Part shown: positions 54,420 to 62,218 of the stretch, in pieces | How positions within the stretch are numbered: the first letter of the stretch is position 1 | How the letters are laid out: the number at the start of each line of letters is the position of its first letter | Assembly: GCA_902609035.1 (NCBI GenBank) | Contig: CACLQG010000002.1 | Coordinates: 17,501-81,500 of the forward strand | Reading direction: 5' to 3' | DNA from: an uncultured Bacteroidota bacterium | Lineage (GTDB): Bacteria; Bacteroidota; Bacteroidia; Flavobacteriales; Flavobacteriaceae | DNA length: 64,000 nucleotides | The notes under the pieces: model-generated | Databases searched by the model: none | Seen by the model: the letters and a program-made list of their open reading frames with translations, nothing else | What the model was told of the DNA's origin: nothing | Position numbers and translations under genes: made by a program

Positions 54420-54950
54420 CTACATTACAGTAATTGGGATTTGAACCCTTGCGTTACCCCAACCCCCATGCAGAATAGCATTATTTCCTTTACCAGTAAA
54501 GGCAAATGAGAATGCTTCGAGGTAGTCTTGAGATTCCATTACTGGCACTTCAATTCTTGCTAAATCTTTCGATTCGTCGTAACCATTGGTTCCCCAAACA
54601 TGGGTGGCAGCATTGATAATAATTTCTGTAGTCCCTTCTTTGGGATAAGAATACATTGTATAAGTTCCTGCTTTCACAACAGTATCTCCAAGTTTGATAG
54701 ATTTGAAGAGTCTGATTTCTGTCGCTTCGTTGGCTCCAGTTCTCCATAACTTATAGGTTGGTACCAAAGTTCCTAAATCCCTCCCATTCAACTGAGGACG
54801 ACTGTAAGTAATTACAATGGCTTTATCGGAAACCCTATTGGAGGCAGGATAAAAAACACGATCCATGGGGCTTTTATCTAAACCTCGGAAATCTTGTGCT
54901 TGAGTTAATGTAGCGCAGGCTACTAGAATAAAAATGAATAGTTTTTTCAT
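54420..54950 (-). CDS. DUF2911 domain protein, short form
   Basis: A 176-residue secreted protein. The signal peptide ends ATLTQAQ. The single DUF2911 domain has SPMDRVFYPASNR, VITYSRPQLNGRDLGTLVPTYKLWRTGANEATEIRLF and VVKAGTYTMYSYPKEG. It lacks the TPR-like tail of the paralogue at 41967. The function is unknown. It is monocistronic, with a terminator after it and an imperfect CACGTG palindrome about 200 bases upstream. Confidence 0.87.
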   Translation of the reverse strand: MKKLFIFILVACATLTQAQDFRGLDKSPMDRVFYPASNRVSDKAIVITYSRPQLNGRDLGTLVPTYKLWRTGANEATEIRLFKSIKLGDTVVKAGTYTMYSYPKEGTTEIIINAATHVWGTNGYDESKDLARIEVPVMESQDYLEAFSFAFTGKGNNAILHGGWGNARVQIPITVM

Positions 54951-55147
54951 TTAGGTAAAGTTTTTAGTTAAATATTAATTGTTACAAAATATATTGGCAA
55001 CACAGTAATAAAGTGAATTAATTTTCCCTTCATATTTAGAAAATTTTGTGCAAGAATTAAAGATCCGTCATTAATTATTAAAATTTAAATCAACTAAAGT
55101 TTGATTAAATTTGACTCAGCTTTAATTGACGACCACTGCAAATTATT

Positions 55148-55161
55148 ACACACGTGTATAA
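55148..55161. promoter_or_regulatory. Imperfect palindrome with CACGTG core (possible operator)
   Basis: TACACACGTGTATA is a 14-base palindrome with one mismatched pair, between the DUF2911 start and the GH78 stop. It shares the word ACACGTG with the palindrome at 62123-62140. The distance to any start is large, so a regulatory role is speculative. Confidence 0.25.
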
Positions 55162-55221
55162 CCAACATTACAAATAAAGGTAATAAGTTTTGATAAATTA
55201 TAAATGACCTGATCAAATAAA

Positions 55222-57528
55222 TTATTTGACTTCTAATAACGATACTCCTGCAGGGAATTTTTTTAAATGATAATAATCTTTATTTGGTTTATGGTTGGAG
55301 GCCATACCATTGATAAAAAGCTTTTTCCTTCCTTTTGACGCAGGGATTTTGATGTCTGCTTTTACTCCGCCCGGAATCTTGATGTTCAGCGTATATTTAT
55401 TTTTTGTTTGGCGACATTCAACCTCAACAGCACCTGTAATAAAGCTCGTTTTGAGTGATACAAAATTCAGATCTCCAATTTTTGGGTGAATTTTTATATT
55501 TTGAGCACCTGGAGTCAGCGGTTCGACTCCCATCATTTTCCTGACAATAATATTAGAGGGAGCTCCCCCCCATGCGTGGTTTAAATCTAAATTGGGTTTG
55601 TATCGCTTGTCCCATGCTTCCATTGTGATGGTAGATCCATATCGAATCATATTATACCAGCTTCTTTCAGTTTTTGCAGCCAAAAGCCCTATGGCGTGTT
55701 GTTCACCACCATGATCAAAGAGACCCTCCAATAATATCTGCGAACCATAAACACTGCACGACATGTTTTTTTGCTTTATGAAATTTACCACACTTTCAAT
55801 ATCTTTTTCTGGGACCAAACCAAAAGTCAACGCAAACATATTGGCATGTTGGGATTTGTGGTCAGTTTCTTCCCCATCATTAATTAAACCATTGGTTTTG
55901 TCTTGAAAGGTGCTAATGAAGGCTTTTTTGATTTTTTCAGCTTGGTTTTGAAATAAAAAAACATCTTCCTTTTTGTTCAAGTCAAGGGCTATTTTCTCCA
56001 TTATTGTTAAAGCACCATAATAAAGAGCATTGACCACTGCATTGTAAGTTTGATAAACATAGCCATCGTTTTCTCCAGGATATTCCTTTTCTGTTCCTGT
56101 AAAATGATCTAAGTTGTCAAAACCTCCTGGGGGTTGGGCCTGAGGCCAATCAACGATATCTCTAAGATTATTGTTTTTACCCCAATGTTTTTTATGTAAT
56201 CGTTCAAAAAATCTTGGGGTTTGTTTTCCCGTTAGTGTACTTATTAAGTCTGTTTCATCAGACAGATCCATAAGCGTTTTGATTTTTAGCTCGTCATAAT
56301 ACTTTGCTATAAAACGATCGTCCCCAGTGTAAAGGTAATCATACCAAGCCATCAAGATATTATACAGGGTCCATTCGGTTGGCCAGGTAGGATTAAATAA
56401 CAAATGTTTCATACTGCCCCTTGCAATACCATATTCAGCATCAACAGCATAGTGTGATAGTTGATTTATAAATGCATCTGCCTCATAGGGAATACGTTCT
56501 CTGTCTCCATCAACATAATATCCACAGAAGCTTGTAGCTTTCATTGAATATTTACAAAAATCCCAAACTTTATTAAGCACTTCATCACTAGAATCAAAGG
56601 AGGATGCAGATTCATCAAAGTTATAGTTGACCACTGATCTTACTATTTGATCACTCTTCAATTCACCAGAGTAGGCCTTTACTTCTAGATAGCGGAATGG
56701 ATAAACTTCACCGATATAATCCGGCATTTTAATCATAAATCGATTGCGGGATCTTTTGGTATTTTCCGGCCATGTGACTTCATACCAGTGCGTTCCTGGT
56801 TTTAATTTTATTCGGGTCTTATAATACCTTATATTTCTCCCTGCTTCAGCATCTACAGTTAGGGTGTTTTTTTTCTTCATTTCTCCAACTAAAACCAGGA
56901 TTGAATCCTCTTTTGGTGAAGTCAATTGAATTTTCAGCTTTGCAAAAGCAGCTTTTTTAAAATCCAGGAAATAGTTTCCCTCTGATTTTTTCTTTACAAC
57001 TGGGAATTCATCTATAGTCACCAAGGGCTCTTGTGAAAATTTTTCAGTCTTAAAATCTAAGTCAGTCACAAAAGCCTTAGGATCAGAGTATTCAGATATT
57101 TTTTGGTCATTTTCCCAATACCTTACTTTCCAATAGTAAACCTTATTTTTTTGAAGGGCTAAACCTTGGTAATAAGTCGAAGACTTTTGCGATAGGATTT
57201 TACCGCTGTCCCACAAGTCACCAATGTTTTTTGACAGTCCCTCTCTATTACTGCTTACTAATAGCTGAAAAGCAATGCTTTTTATAGTACGATTGTCCAA
57301 AACCCAACTAAAGAGTGGTTTTTGGGTTTGTACTTTTGCGATTTCGTAGCCTCCGTGGTCCAAAACTTTGTCATCTAGTAAAACGTTTTGTTTTTTGCCC
57401 ATTAGCCCCACATAATCGGCATTTCTCATTAAATCAGTCCTTAGTCCATTGGGCTGGCTCATTCCTTCTTTACAACAATGAAAAAGCAGAGCTGTTAGGA
57501 GAATTAATAAGTTAGAATGAGTTTTCAA
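55222..57528 (-). CDS. Alpha-L-rhamnosidase, GH78 lipoprotein
   Basis: A 768-residue protein. The signal ends LLFHCCKEG, with a probable lipidated cysteine at residue 18. N-terminal beta-sandwich domains (about 70-310, ending RYLEVKAYSG) precede an (alpha/alpha)6 barrel. Its active-site segment is YYVDGDRERIPYEADAFINQ, followed by WPTEWTLYN. DHKSQHANMFALTFGL and TITMEAWDKRYKPNLDLNHAWGGAPS complete the GH78 signature. The enzyme cleaves terminal alpha-L-rhamnose by inversion. It lies upstream of no coupled gene (271 bases to DUF2911) and is probably anchored in the periplasm or at the cell surface. Confidence 0.88.
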   Translation of the reverse strand: MKTHSNLLILLTALLFHCCKEGMSQPNGLRTDLMRNADYVGLMGKKQNVLLDDKVLDHGGYEIAKVQTQKPLFSWVLDNRTIKSIAFQLLVSSNREGLSKNIGDLWDSGKILSQKSSTYYQGLALQKNKVYYWKVRYWENDQKISEYSDPKAFVTDLDFKTEKFSQEPLVTIDEFPVVKKKSEGNYFLDFKKAAFAKLKIQLTSPKEDSILVLVGEMKKKNTLTVDAEAGRNIRYYKTRIKLKPGTHWYEVTWPENTKRSRNRFMIKMPDYIGEVYPFRYLEVKAYSGELKSDQIVRSVVNYNFDESASSFDSSDEVLNKVWDFCKYSMKATSFCGYYVDGDRERIPYEADAFINQLSHYAVDAEYGIARGSMKHLLFNPTWPTEWTLYNILMAWYDYLYTGDDRFIAKYYDELKIKTLMDLSDETDLISTLTGKQTPRFFERLHKKHWGKNNNLRDIVDWPQAQPPGGFDNLDHFTGTEKEYPGENDGYVYQTYNAVVNALYYGALTIMEKIALDLNKKEDVFLFQNQAEKIKKAFISTFQDKTNGLINDGEETDHKSQHANMFALTFGLVPEKDIESVVNFIKQKNMSCSVYGSQILLEGLFDHGGEQHAIGLLAAKTERSWYNMIRYGSTITMEAWDKRYKPNLDLNHAWGGAPSNIIVRKMMGVEPLTPGAQNIKIHPKIGDLNFVSLKTSFITGAVEVECRQTKNKYTLNIKIPGGVKADIKIPASKGRKKLFINGMASNHKPNKDYYHLKKFPAGVSLLEVK

Positions 57529-57673
57529 ATTAATTTATATTTTGACTTCTAATCATAGAGAGTTTAAAACCTTAATTCCTCATTAGGTCTTAAAAATTTT
57601 TATTTTAAAACCTCATTTTGGATCATAACAAATTTAAATAAGGCTCAAATTACACTGAAAGGTTTAAAATACA

Positions 57674-58996
57674 CTAATCAATGTATTTGTTCGTTCCATT
57701 TTCTTTTAGTAGTTCGAAACTATCAAATATGGCTCCAGTTGCATCAAAAGAACGATATATTAAGCGGTCTCCATCAATAGAAATATGCTGGAATAATTGA
57801 ATTCGCTCGCCGGTTTTACCCTGAGTTGCTCCAAATTTACTCCAACCTGATTTATCTAATGAATACATTTTAGGACCACTTACTGACACAACATATACGG
57901 GACCAATGATGTTACTTCCCCCGTCATTATTTTCAATAACTACAGGTTTTTCATAAATAGCCCCTCTGGCATAAGTATGGTCATGCCCCTGAAGAGCAAG
58001 ATCTACATTAAATTCTTCAAGAATTGGCTTCCAATGAGATCTAATCTCAGTATTAGCTCTCATAGTAGACGCAGAGAATATTGGATGATGGAAGGTTACT
58101 ACTGTCCATTTTTTATCATTTATTTTCAAAATCTCCCTTAGCCATTTTGCTTGACGTCTTATAGCAATATTGCTATTAAGTGCAATTATTTTGAGATCAG
58201 GATAATCAATATAATAACAAGTTTTCTCCAATCCCTTGGGACCATTTTTAGGAAAGCCGAATTGAGCATTCCATTGAACTGAAAGTACTTCATCTTGAGA
58301 AAATATAGTTCCATCCAGATATTGATATTCGTGATTTCCTGGAACTGCAATGGCAGGGATCTCACTATGGATAAATCCTCCAGCAGCAAACCACTCATTC
58401 CAATAAATTTCATCATGTCCTTTATCGACTAAATCTCCAGCATGGATAAAAAAATCGGCATCTGGTGCAGTTTTATAAGCATTTCTAATTACTCTGGACC
58501 ACAATTCCAAAATATAATTTTGAGAATCACCTACATAAAGAAATGAAATAGGAGTGGACAGATTATTAGCAGTTTTGAAATGATGCCATTCACTTTTAAA
58601 ATGAAAGTTACCTACTCTATATGCGTATATTGTATTTGGAATTAACTGGTCAATTTTAGCTTCAAAATATGATGCTTCAAATCCTTCTTTGTAAGCTGTC
58701 TCTGAGTTTACTATTGTTCTATTTGCTTTAAATTTTTTACTGTTTTTTTTAAAATAGGGACCTGGTCCAGCCAATGCAAGCTCAACAAAACCAACTTTAT
58801 TACTAGCCTCAGTTCTCCAATTTATTGCAATTGACTGTGAAGGATCTTCAGTTGCACTTATTACAACATGGTCTGGAAATTTTGTTGGAGAAGCCCATTC
58901 TTTAATGATTTCATTAATTTCTTTCATTGTAGTTTGTGAGGAAGTTAATGAAACTGACAAAAGAAATAGTAAACTAAAGTAGGTTTTGTTGGACAT
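57674..58996 (-). CDS. Purple-acid-phosphatase-like metallophosphoesterase, secreted
   Basis: A 440-residue protein with a signal peptide (residues 1-20). A fibronectin III-like purple acid phosphatase N-domain (about 38-145, with DPSQSIAINWRTEA) leads to the catalytic domain. Metal ligands are visible in LYVGDSQNY, IHAGDLVDKGHDEIYWNEWF, AVPGNHEYQYL, VTFHHPIFSAS and LQGHDHTYARG. These are all five conserved blocks. It likely hydrolyses phosphate esters in the periplasm or outside. It is separated from the upstream DUF6807 gene by a terminator. Confidence 0.9.
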   Translation of the reverse strand: MSNKTYFSLLFLLSVSLTSSQTTMKEINEIIKEWASPTKFPDHVVISATEDPSQSIAINWRTEASNKVGFVELALAGPGPYFKKNSKKFKANRTIVNSETAYKEGFEASYFEAKIDQLIPNTIYAYRVGNFHFKSEWHHFKTANNLSTPISFLYVGDSQNYILELWSRVIRNAYKTAPDADFFIHAGDLVDKGHDEIYWNEWFAAGGFIHSEIPAIAVPGNHEYQYLDGTIFSQDEVLSVQWNAQFGFPKNGPKGLEKTCYYIDYPDLKIIALNSNIAIRRQAKWLREILKINDKKWTVVTFHHPIFSASTMRANTEIRSHWKPILEEFNVDLALQGHDHTYARGAIYEKPVVIENNDGGSNIIGPVYVVSVSGPKMYSLDKSGWSKFGATQGKTGERIQLFQHISIDGDRLIYRSFDATGAIFDSFELLKENGTNKYID

Positions 58997-59023
58997 TATT
59001 AATGATTTGATTATAAATAAAAT

Positions 59024-59061
59024 AAACCGCCAATAAAATTATAAAATTTCGATGGCGGTTT
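59024..59061 (-). terminator. Hairpin terminator between the DUF6807 and phosphoesterase genes
   Basis: AAACCGCCA 59024-59032 pairs perfectly with TGGCGGTTT 59053-59061. The hairpin is flanked by T-rich sequence on both strands, so it could stop transcription in either direction. On the minus strand it ends the DUF6807 transcript. Confidence 0.65.
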
Positions 59062-59081
59062 GTTTTTTTTGTAAACTAATT

Positions 59082-60704
59082 TTAGTAACTGGCAATATCG
59101 ATGGATTTGTACCAAATTTCCATCTGTCTATCGCTGTGAAGTTGTATACCTACAGGTCCGCTCAGATTAGCCTCTCCCAATGTGTAATCCATTACTTGTT
59201 CACCATTTAACCATACCCTGTAACGGTTACCTATAGCCTCAGAAACCAGATTATTCCAATCATCCATTTTTAGAAGTGATTTTACTTTAGTAGCTTCTTT
59301 AGGATATCCTTTTTTTGGTATGTATGGAGATCCAGTCATGTCTCTTTTTAATGAACCTGATACACCAATTTGAATTTGAGGATTTAAATGGTCACTTCCT
59401 CTCATGAAAATTCCTGAGTCGATATTTCCATTAATAAATTTGAAATCAAGACGAACTCTAAAATTATCAAATGAATCTTTAGTCCATAGAGTAGAACCTT
59501 TTTCATCTGGTCCATTTTTCACTTTTAATAATTGATTTTCAATGGACCACCATATGTTATCATTTGGATTGATTTCTTTTACAACAACACCTTCAGCCTC
59601 ACCTCTTCTGGTTTTTATTACCCATTGAGAAAGATTAGAACCGTCAAAATAATTTTTGTATTTGGTATCAACCATTGAGAACTTATTTATGTCTTCCGAA
59701 TTAAGTATCGAACCATTATGAACTAACATTCTATAATGAAAGGTTACTGATTCTCCATTTTGTAAAGCGAAATTCAAAGTTTCTTTACCTTCAGAAAAAA
59801 CCTCTTGCCCTAAGGGATTAGCGGAAAAAAGACCATAATCTCTGGCATGCCAATAGGTAGGATATCCTACATTATTGGGGTTGTCCATAATTGTAATGGA
59901 TACGGGTTCGTCATCAATATTACTATACAGTTTTACCCATTCAGCTCGGGTGCCCCAAACTTCGTTTCCTTCTAGACCTTCACTGCTTAAGTAGTTCCCA
60001 TTAACGCCAGTATTGTCTAAAACCATAACTTCCGTAGGATTTCCTTTTGAATCAACAAAAATTGCTGGTTTTTCTGAGGGGAGCTCCATGGCTCGGGTCA
60101 CGCGAACACCAAAAACACCTTCTTTGTTGTCTTTGAAATCAACGTCTTGAAGTGCGGTTAAAGTTGAATAACGATCAATGATTCTTGTATTGCCCTCTTG
60201 AGAAAATTTGAAAACTGTTTTTTCATTTAGTAAAGCTTCACCGGCTGTACTTTGCCAGCTACTTTTAGTAGTAAGGCTGCCAGCATCTTCATTGGTTTCA
60301 ACTATATCACTGTGAACAATTTTTCCAAAGTCCTTCAATCTCTCCTCAGGAATAGCATCTGAATTATTCCAAAAGTCCAATCCATTAACATCTCCATAGT
60401 TAAACCAACTCCCCATATGGTGAGGGTGATCTACACGCTCACCGGGTTTTGGATCAATGGGAAAACCTCTTGTAAGGGTTTTTCCACTACTTGTAATTAA
60501 AGGAAACAGTACTGGTTTGGGTAATTTAGATTGATAATGATAGCTGGTAAAAAGACTACCATTAAGATTTACATCAACCTTTTGGTTTTCAGTATCATTA
60601 ATAAAAACAACCGAAGCAGTTTCTGCTTTGATCTTTTTGGGTTGTCCTTCACATGAACTCAAAGTCATGGAAATGATTGTGATTAAAAAAAAAGCTCTAA
60701 ACAT
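59082..60704 (-). CDS. DUF6807 (PmoA-type) and DUF1080 two-domain lipoprotein
   Basis: A 540-residue lipoprotein (TLSSCEG, cysteine near residue 18). The first domain (about 30-345) is DUF6807/PmoA, with GFPIDPKPGERVDHPHHMGSWF as its signature. The second (about 355-540) is DUF1080, a concanavalin-like fold with FRVRLDFKFINGNIDSGIFMRG and RYRVWLNGEQVMDYTLGEANLSGPVG. The reaction is unknown; DUF1080 enzymes act on 3-keto sugars or bind glycans. It lies 9 bases downstream of the Gfo/Idh/MocA gene, indicating one operon. Oxidation to a 3-keto sugar followed by DUF1080 cleavage would be a consistent pathway, which is inference. Confidence 0.85.
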   Translation of the reverse strand: MFRAFFLITIISMTLSSCEGQPKKIKAETASVVFINDTENQKVDVNLNGSLFTSYHYQSKLPKPVLFPLITSSGKTLTRGFPIDPKPGERVDHPHHMGSWFNYGDVNGLDFWNNSDAIPEERLKDFGKIVHSDIVETNEDAGSLTTKSSWQSTAGEALLNEKTVFKFSQEGNTRIIDRYSTLTALQDVDFKDNKEGVFGVRVTRAMELPSEKPAIFVDSKGNPTEVMVLDNTGVNGNYLSSEGLEGNEVWGTRAEWVKLYSNIDDEPVSITIMDNPNNVGYPTYWHARDYGLFSANPLGQEVFSEGKETLNFALQNGESVTFHYRMLVHNGSILNSEDINKFSMVDTKYKNYFDGSNLSQWVIKTRRGEAEGVVVKEINPNDNIWWSIENQLLKVKNGPDEKGSTLWTKDSFDNFRVRLDFKFINGNIDSGIFMRGSDHLNPQIQIGVSGSLKRDMTGSPYIPKKGYPKEATKVKSLLKMDDWNNLVSEAIGNRYRVWLNGEQVMDYTLGEANLSGPVGIQLHSDRQMEIWYKSIDIASY

Positions 60705-60713
60705 ATTGTATAA

Positions 60714-62087
60714 TTAGTATTTAAAGACTTTCCCACCAGCTAAAACTTCTTGATTTACTTCATCGAAAGTGGCTTTAAGTCCTGTTCTCATCGATGCAGT
60801 AGTCATAATATTAGCAATAGAATGGTTATACCCAGCTTCTACAGGTGCATTAGTTTTTTCTCTTGAACGAACACACTCAAGCCAATTTAACATGTGGTTA
60901 GAAGTCATATTGTCTACCCCTGTATTTGCTGAAGTTACGACTTTAGTATCGATTTCAGATAAAGAAAACTCTTTTAGCTGATTTGGTTTCATGTCCATTG
61001 CACTTGAATAACGCTCAGAAAGTCCTCCATTAGGTGTAACTTTATTTGTCTTCATATTTAGCTCTCCTCCATTAGAATAATATATCTCTTTAGTTCCACC
61101 TGCAGAGTTAGTAAATCTTGAAGAGTAAACCACTTGGAACCCAGAATTTGGATCATTTAATGGGCCATAATCAAATACCGCTGTCATGGTATCAAAGTTT
61201 GAACGACCGTCTTTCCAGAGATAAATTCCTCCGTTAGCAGCAACACTTCTTGGATGGGCTAAATCAGAGAACCAATGAACAGTGTCAATTTGATGAGCCA
61301 TCCATTGTCCTGGAATACCAGAGGATAAAGGCCAGAATAATCTATATTCAAGATATTTTCTGGGATCCCATTTTTGGTAAGGACGATTCATTAAGTAACG
61401 TTTCCAATCTACATCGGATTCTTTGATATCACTTACTTTGTTAGGATATACTCTCCATCTGCCTGGTTGGTTTACATTCCAAGTCATCTCAACCATAACT
61501 ACATCACCAAAAGCACCAGATTTCATGTATTTGTCCGCAGCATGATAATTTTTTCCACTTCTACGTTGAGAACCAACTTGAAGAATAATTCCAGCATCAT
61601 TAGCAGCTTTTTTTCCCAAACGTGCATCCTCCATTGTTTCAGCAAAAGGTTTTTCTACATATACATCTTTTTTGGCATTAGCAGCCTCTACTGTATGGAG
61701 CGCATGTTGAAAATCAGCAGTTGAAATGATAACTGCATCAATTTCATTTTTGTCATACATTTCCTCATTATTTCTCCAAGTAGTTATAGAGTTACCTGTT
61801 TTGTCCTCTAAGAATGCTTTTCCATCATCTCTCCTTTTGTTCCATATGTCAGAAACACCTATAATTTCGCAATTTTGTTTTTTGGCATGATTTTGAAACG
61901 CTGGGATAAGTGAACCTTTAGCACGGCTTGAAAAACCTACTATACCAACATTAAGTCGATCATTGGAACCCAAAATCCTTTTGTAACTCTTTGCGCTCAT
62001 GGCGTTACTGGATGCACTAACACCAGTAAAAATCCCTGCAGATACCAAAGATGCATCCTTAATAAATTTCCTTCTATTTAAATCCAT
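60714..62087 (-). CDS. Gfo/Idh/MocA family oxidoreductase, exported
   Basis: A 457-residue protein. The N-terminus MDLNRRKFIKDASLVSAGIF is a TAT-type signal with twin arginines. The Rossmann part starts RLNVGIVGFSSRAKG, then the NAD-domain EKPFAETMEDAR motif (E-K-P), with the substrate domain covering the second half (PGQWMAHQIDTVHWF). Family enzymes oxidise or reduce sugars with NAD(P), and some periplasmic ones carry their cofactor bound. The gene is followed by DUF6807-DUF1080 after 9 bases, and a palindrome lies downstream of its -7 box. Confidence 0.9.
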   Translation of the reverse strand: MDLNRRKFIKDASLVSAGIFTGVSASSNAMSAKSYKRILGSNDRLNVGIVGFSSRAKGSLIPAFQNHAKKQNCEIIGVSDIWNKRRDDGKAFLEDKTGNSITTWRNNEEMYDKNEIDAVIISTADFQHALHTVEAANAKKDVYVEKPFAETMEDARLGKKAANDAGIILQVGSQRRSGKNYHAADKYMKSGAFGDVVMVEMTWNVNQPGRWRVYPNKVSDIKESDVDWKRYLMNRPYQKWDPRKYLEYRLFWPLSSGIPGQWMAHQIDTVHWFSDLAHPRSVAANGGIYLWKDGRSNFDTMTAVFDYGPLNDPNSGFQVVYSSRFTNSAGGTKEIYYSNGGELNMKTNKVTPNGGLSERYSSAMDMKPNQLKEFSLSEIDTKVVTSANTGVDNMTSNHMLNWLECVRSREKTNAPVEAGYNHSIANIMTTASMRTGLKATFDEVNQEVLAGGKVFKY

Positions 62088-62122
62088 TATTGTATTAATT
62101 TAAGTTTGAATATCCTATTATG

Positions 62123-62140
62123 TGTGCGTACACGTGCACA
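62123..62140 (-). promoter_or_regulatory. Inverted repeat TGTGC-N8-GCACA, possible operator
   Basis: The 18-base element TGTGCGTACACGTGCACA has perfect five-base arms around an eight-base centre. It begins five bases downstream of a TATTTTTG -7 box on the minus strand, so it covers the expected start of transcription of the Gfo/Idh/MocA operon. That place suits a repressor such as a LacI/GntR-type sugar sensor. No regulator gene is in the window. Confidence 0.45.
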
Positions 62141-62144
62141 ATAT

Positions 62145-62152
62145 CAAAAATA
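62145..62152 (-). promoter_or_regulatory. -7 promoter element of the Gfo/Idh/MocA operon (TATTTTTG)
   Basis: TATTTTTG fits TAnnTTTG on the minus strand, 57 bases before ATG 62087. The -33 TTG candidates lie at 11 and 24 bases instead of 19, so recognition may need an activator. Confidence 0.5.
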
Positions 62153-62218
62153 AAATTTTTTTTCAATATGATTACCCAATTTTTAAATTTTAAATCTAAT
62201 GTGATGAAATAAATCGGT

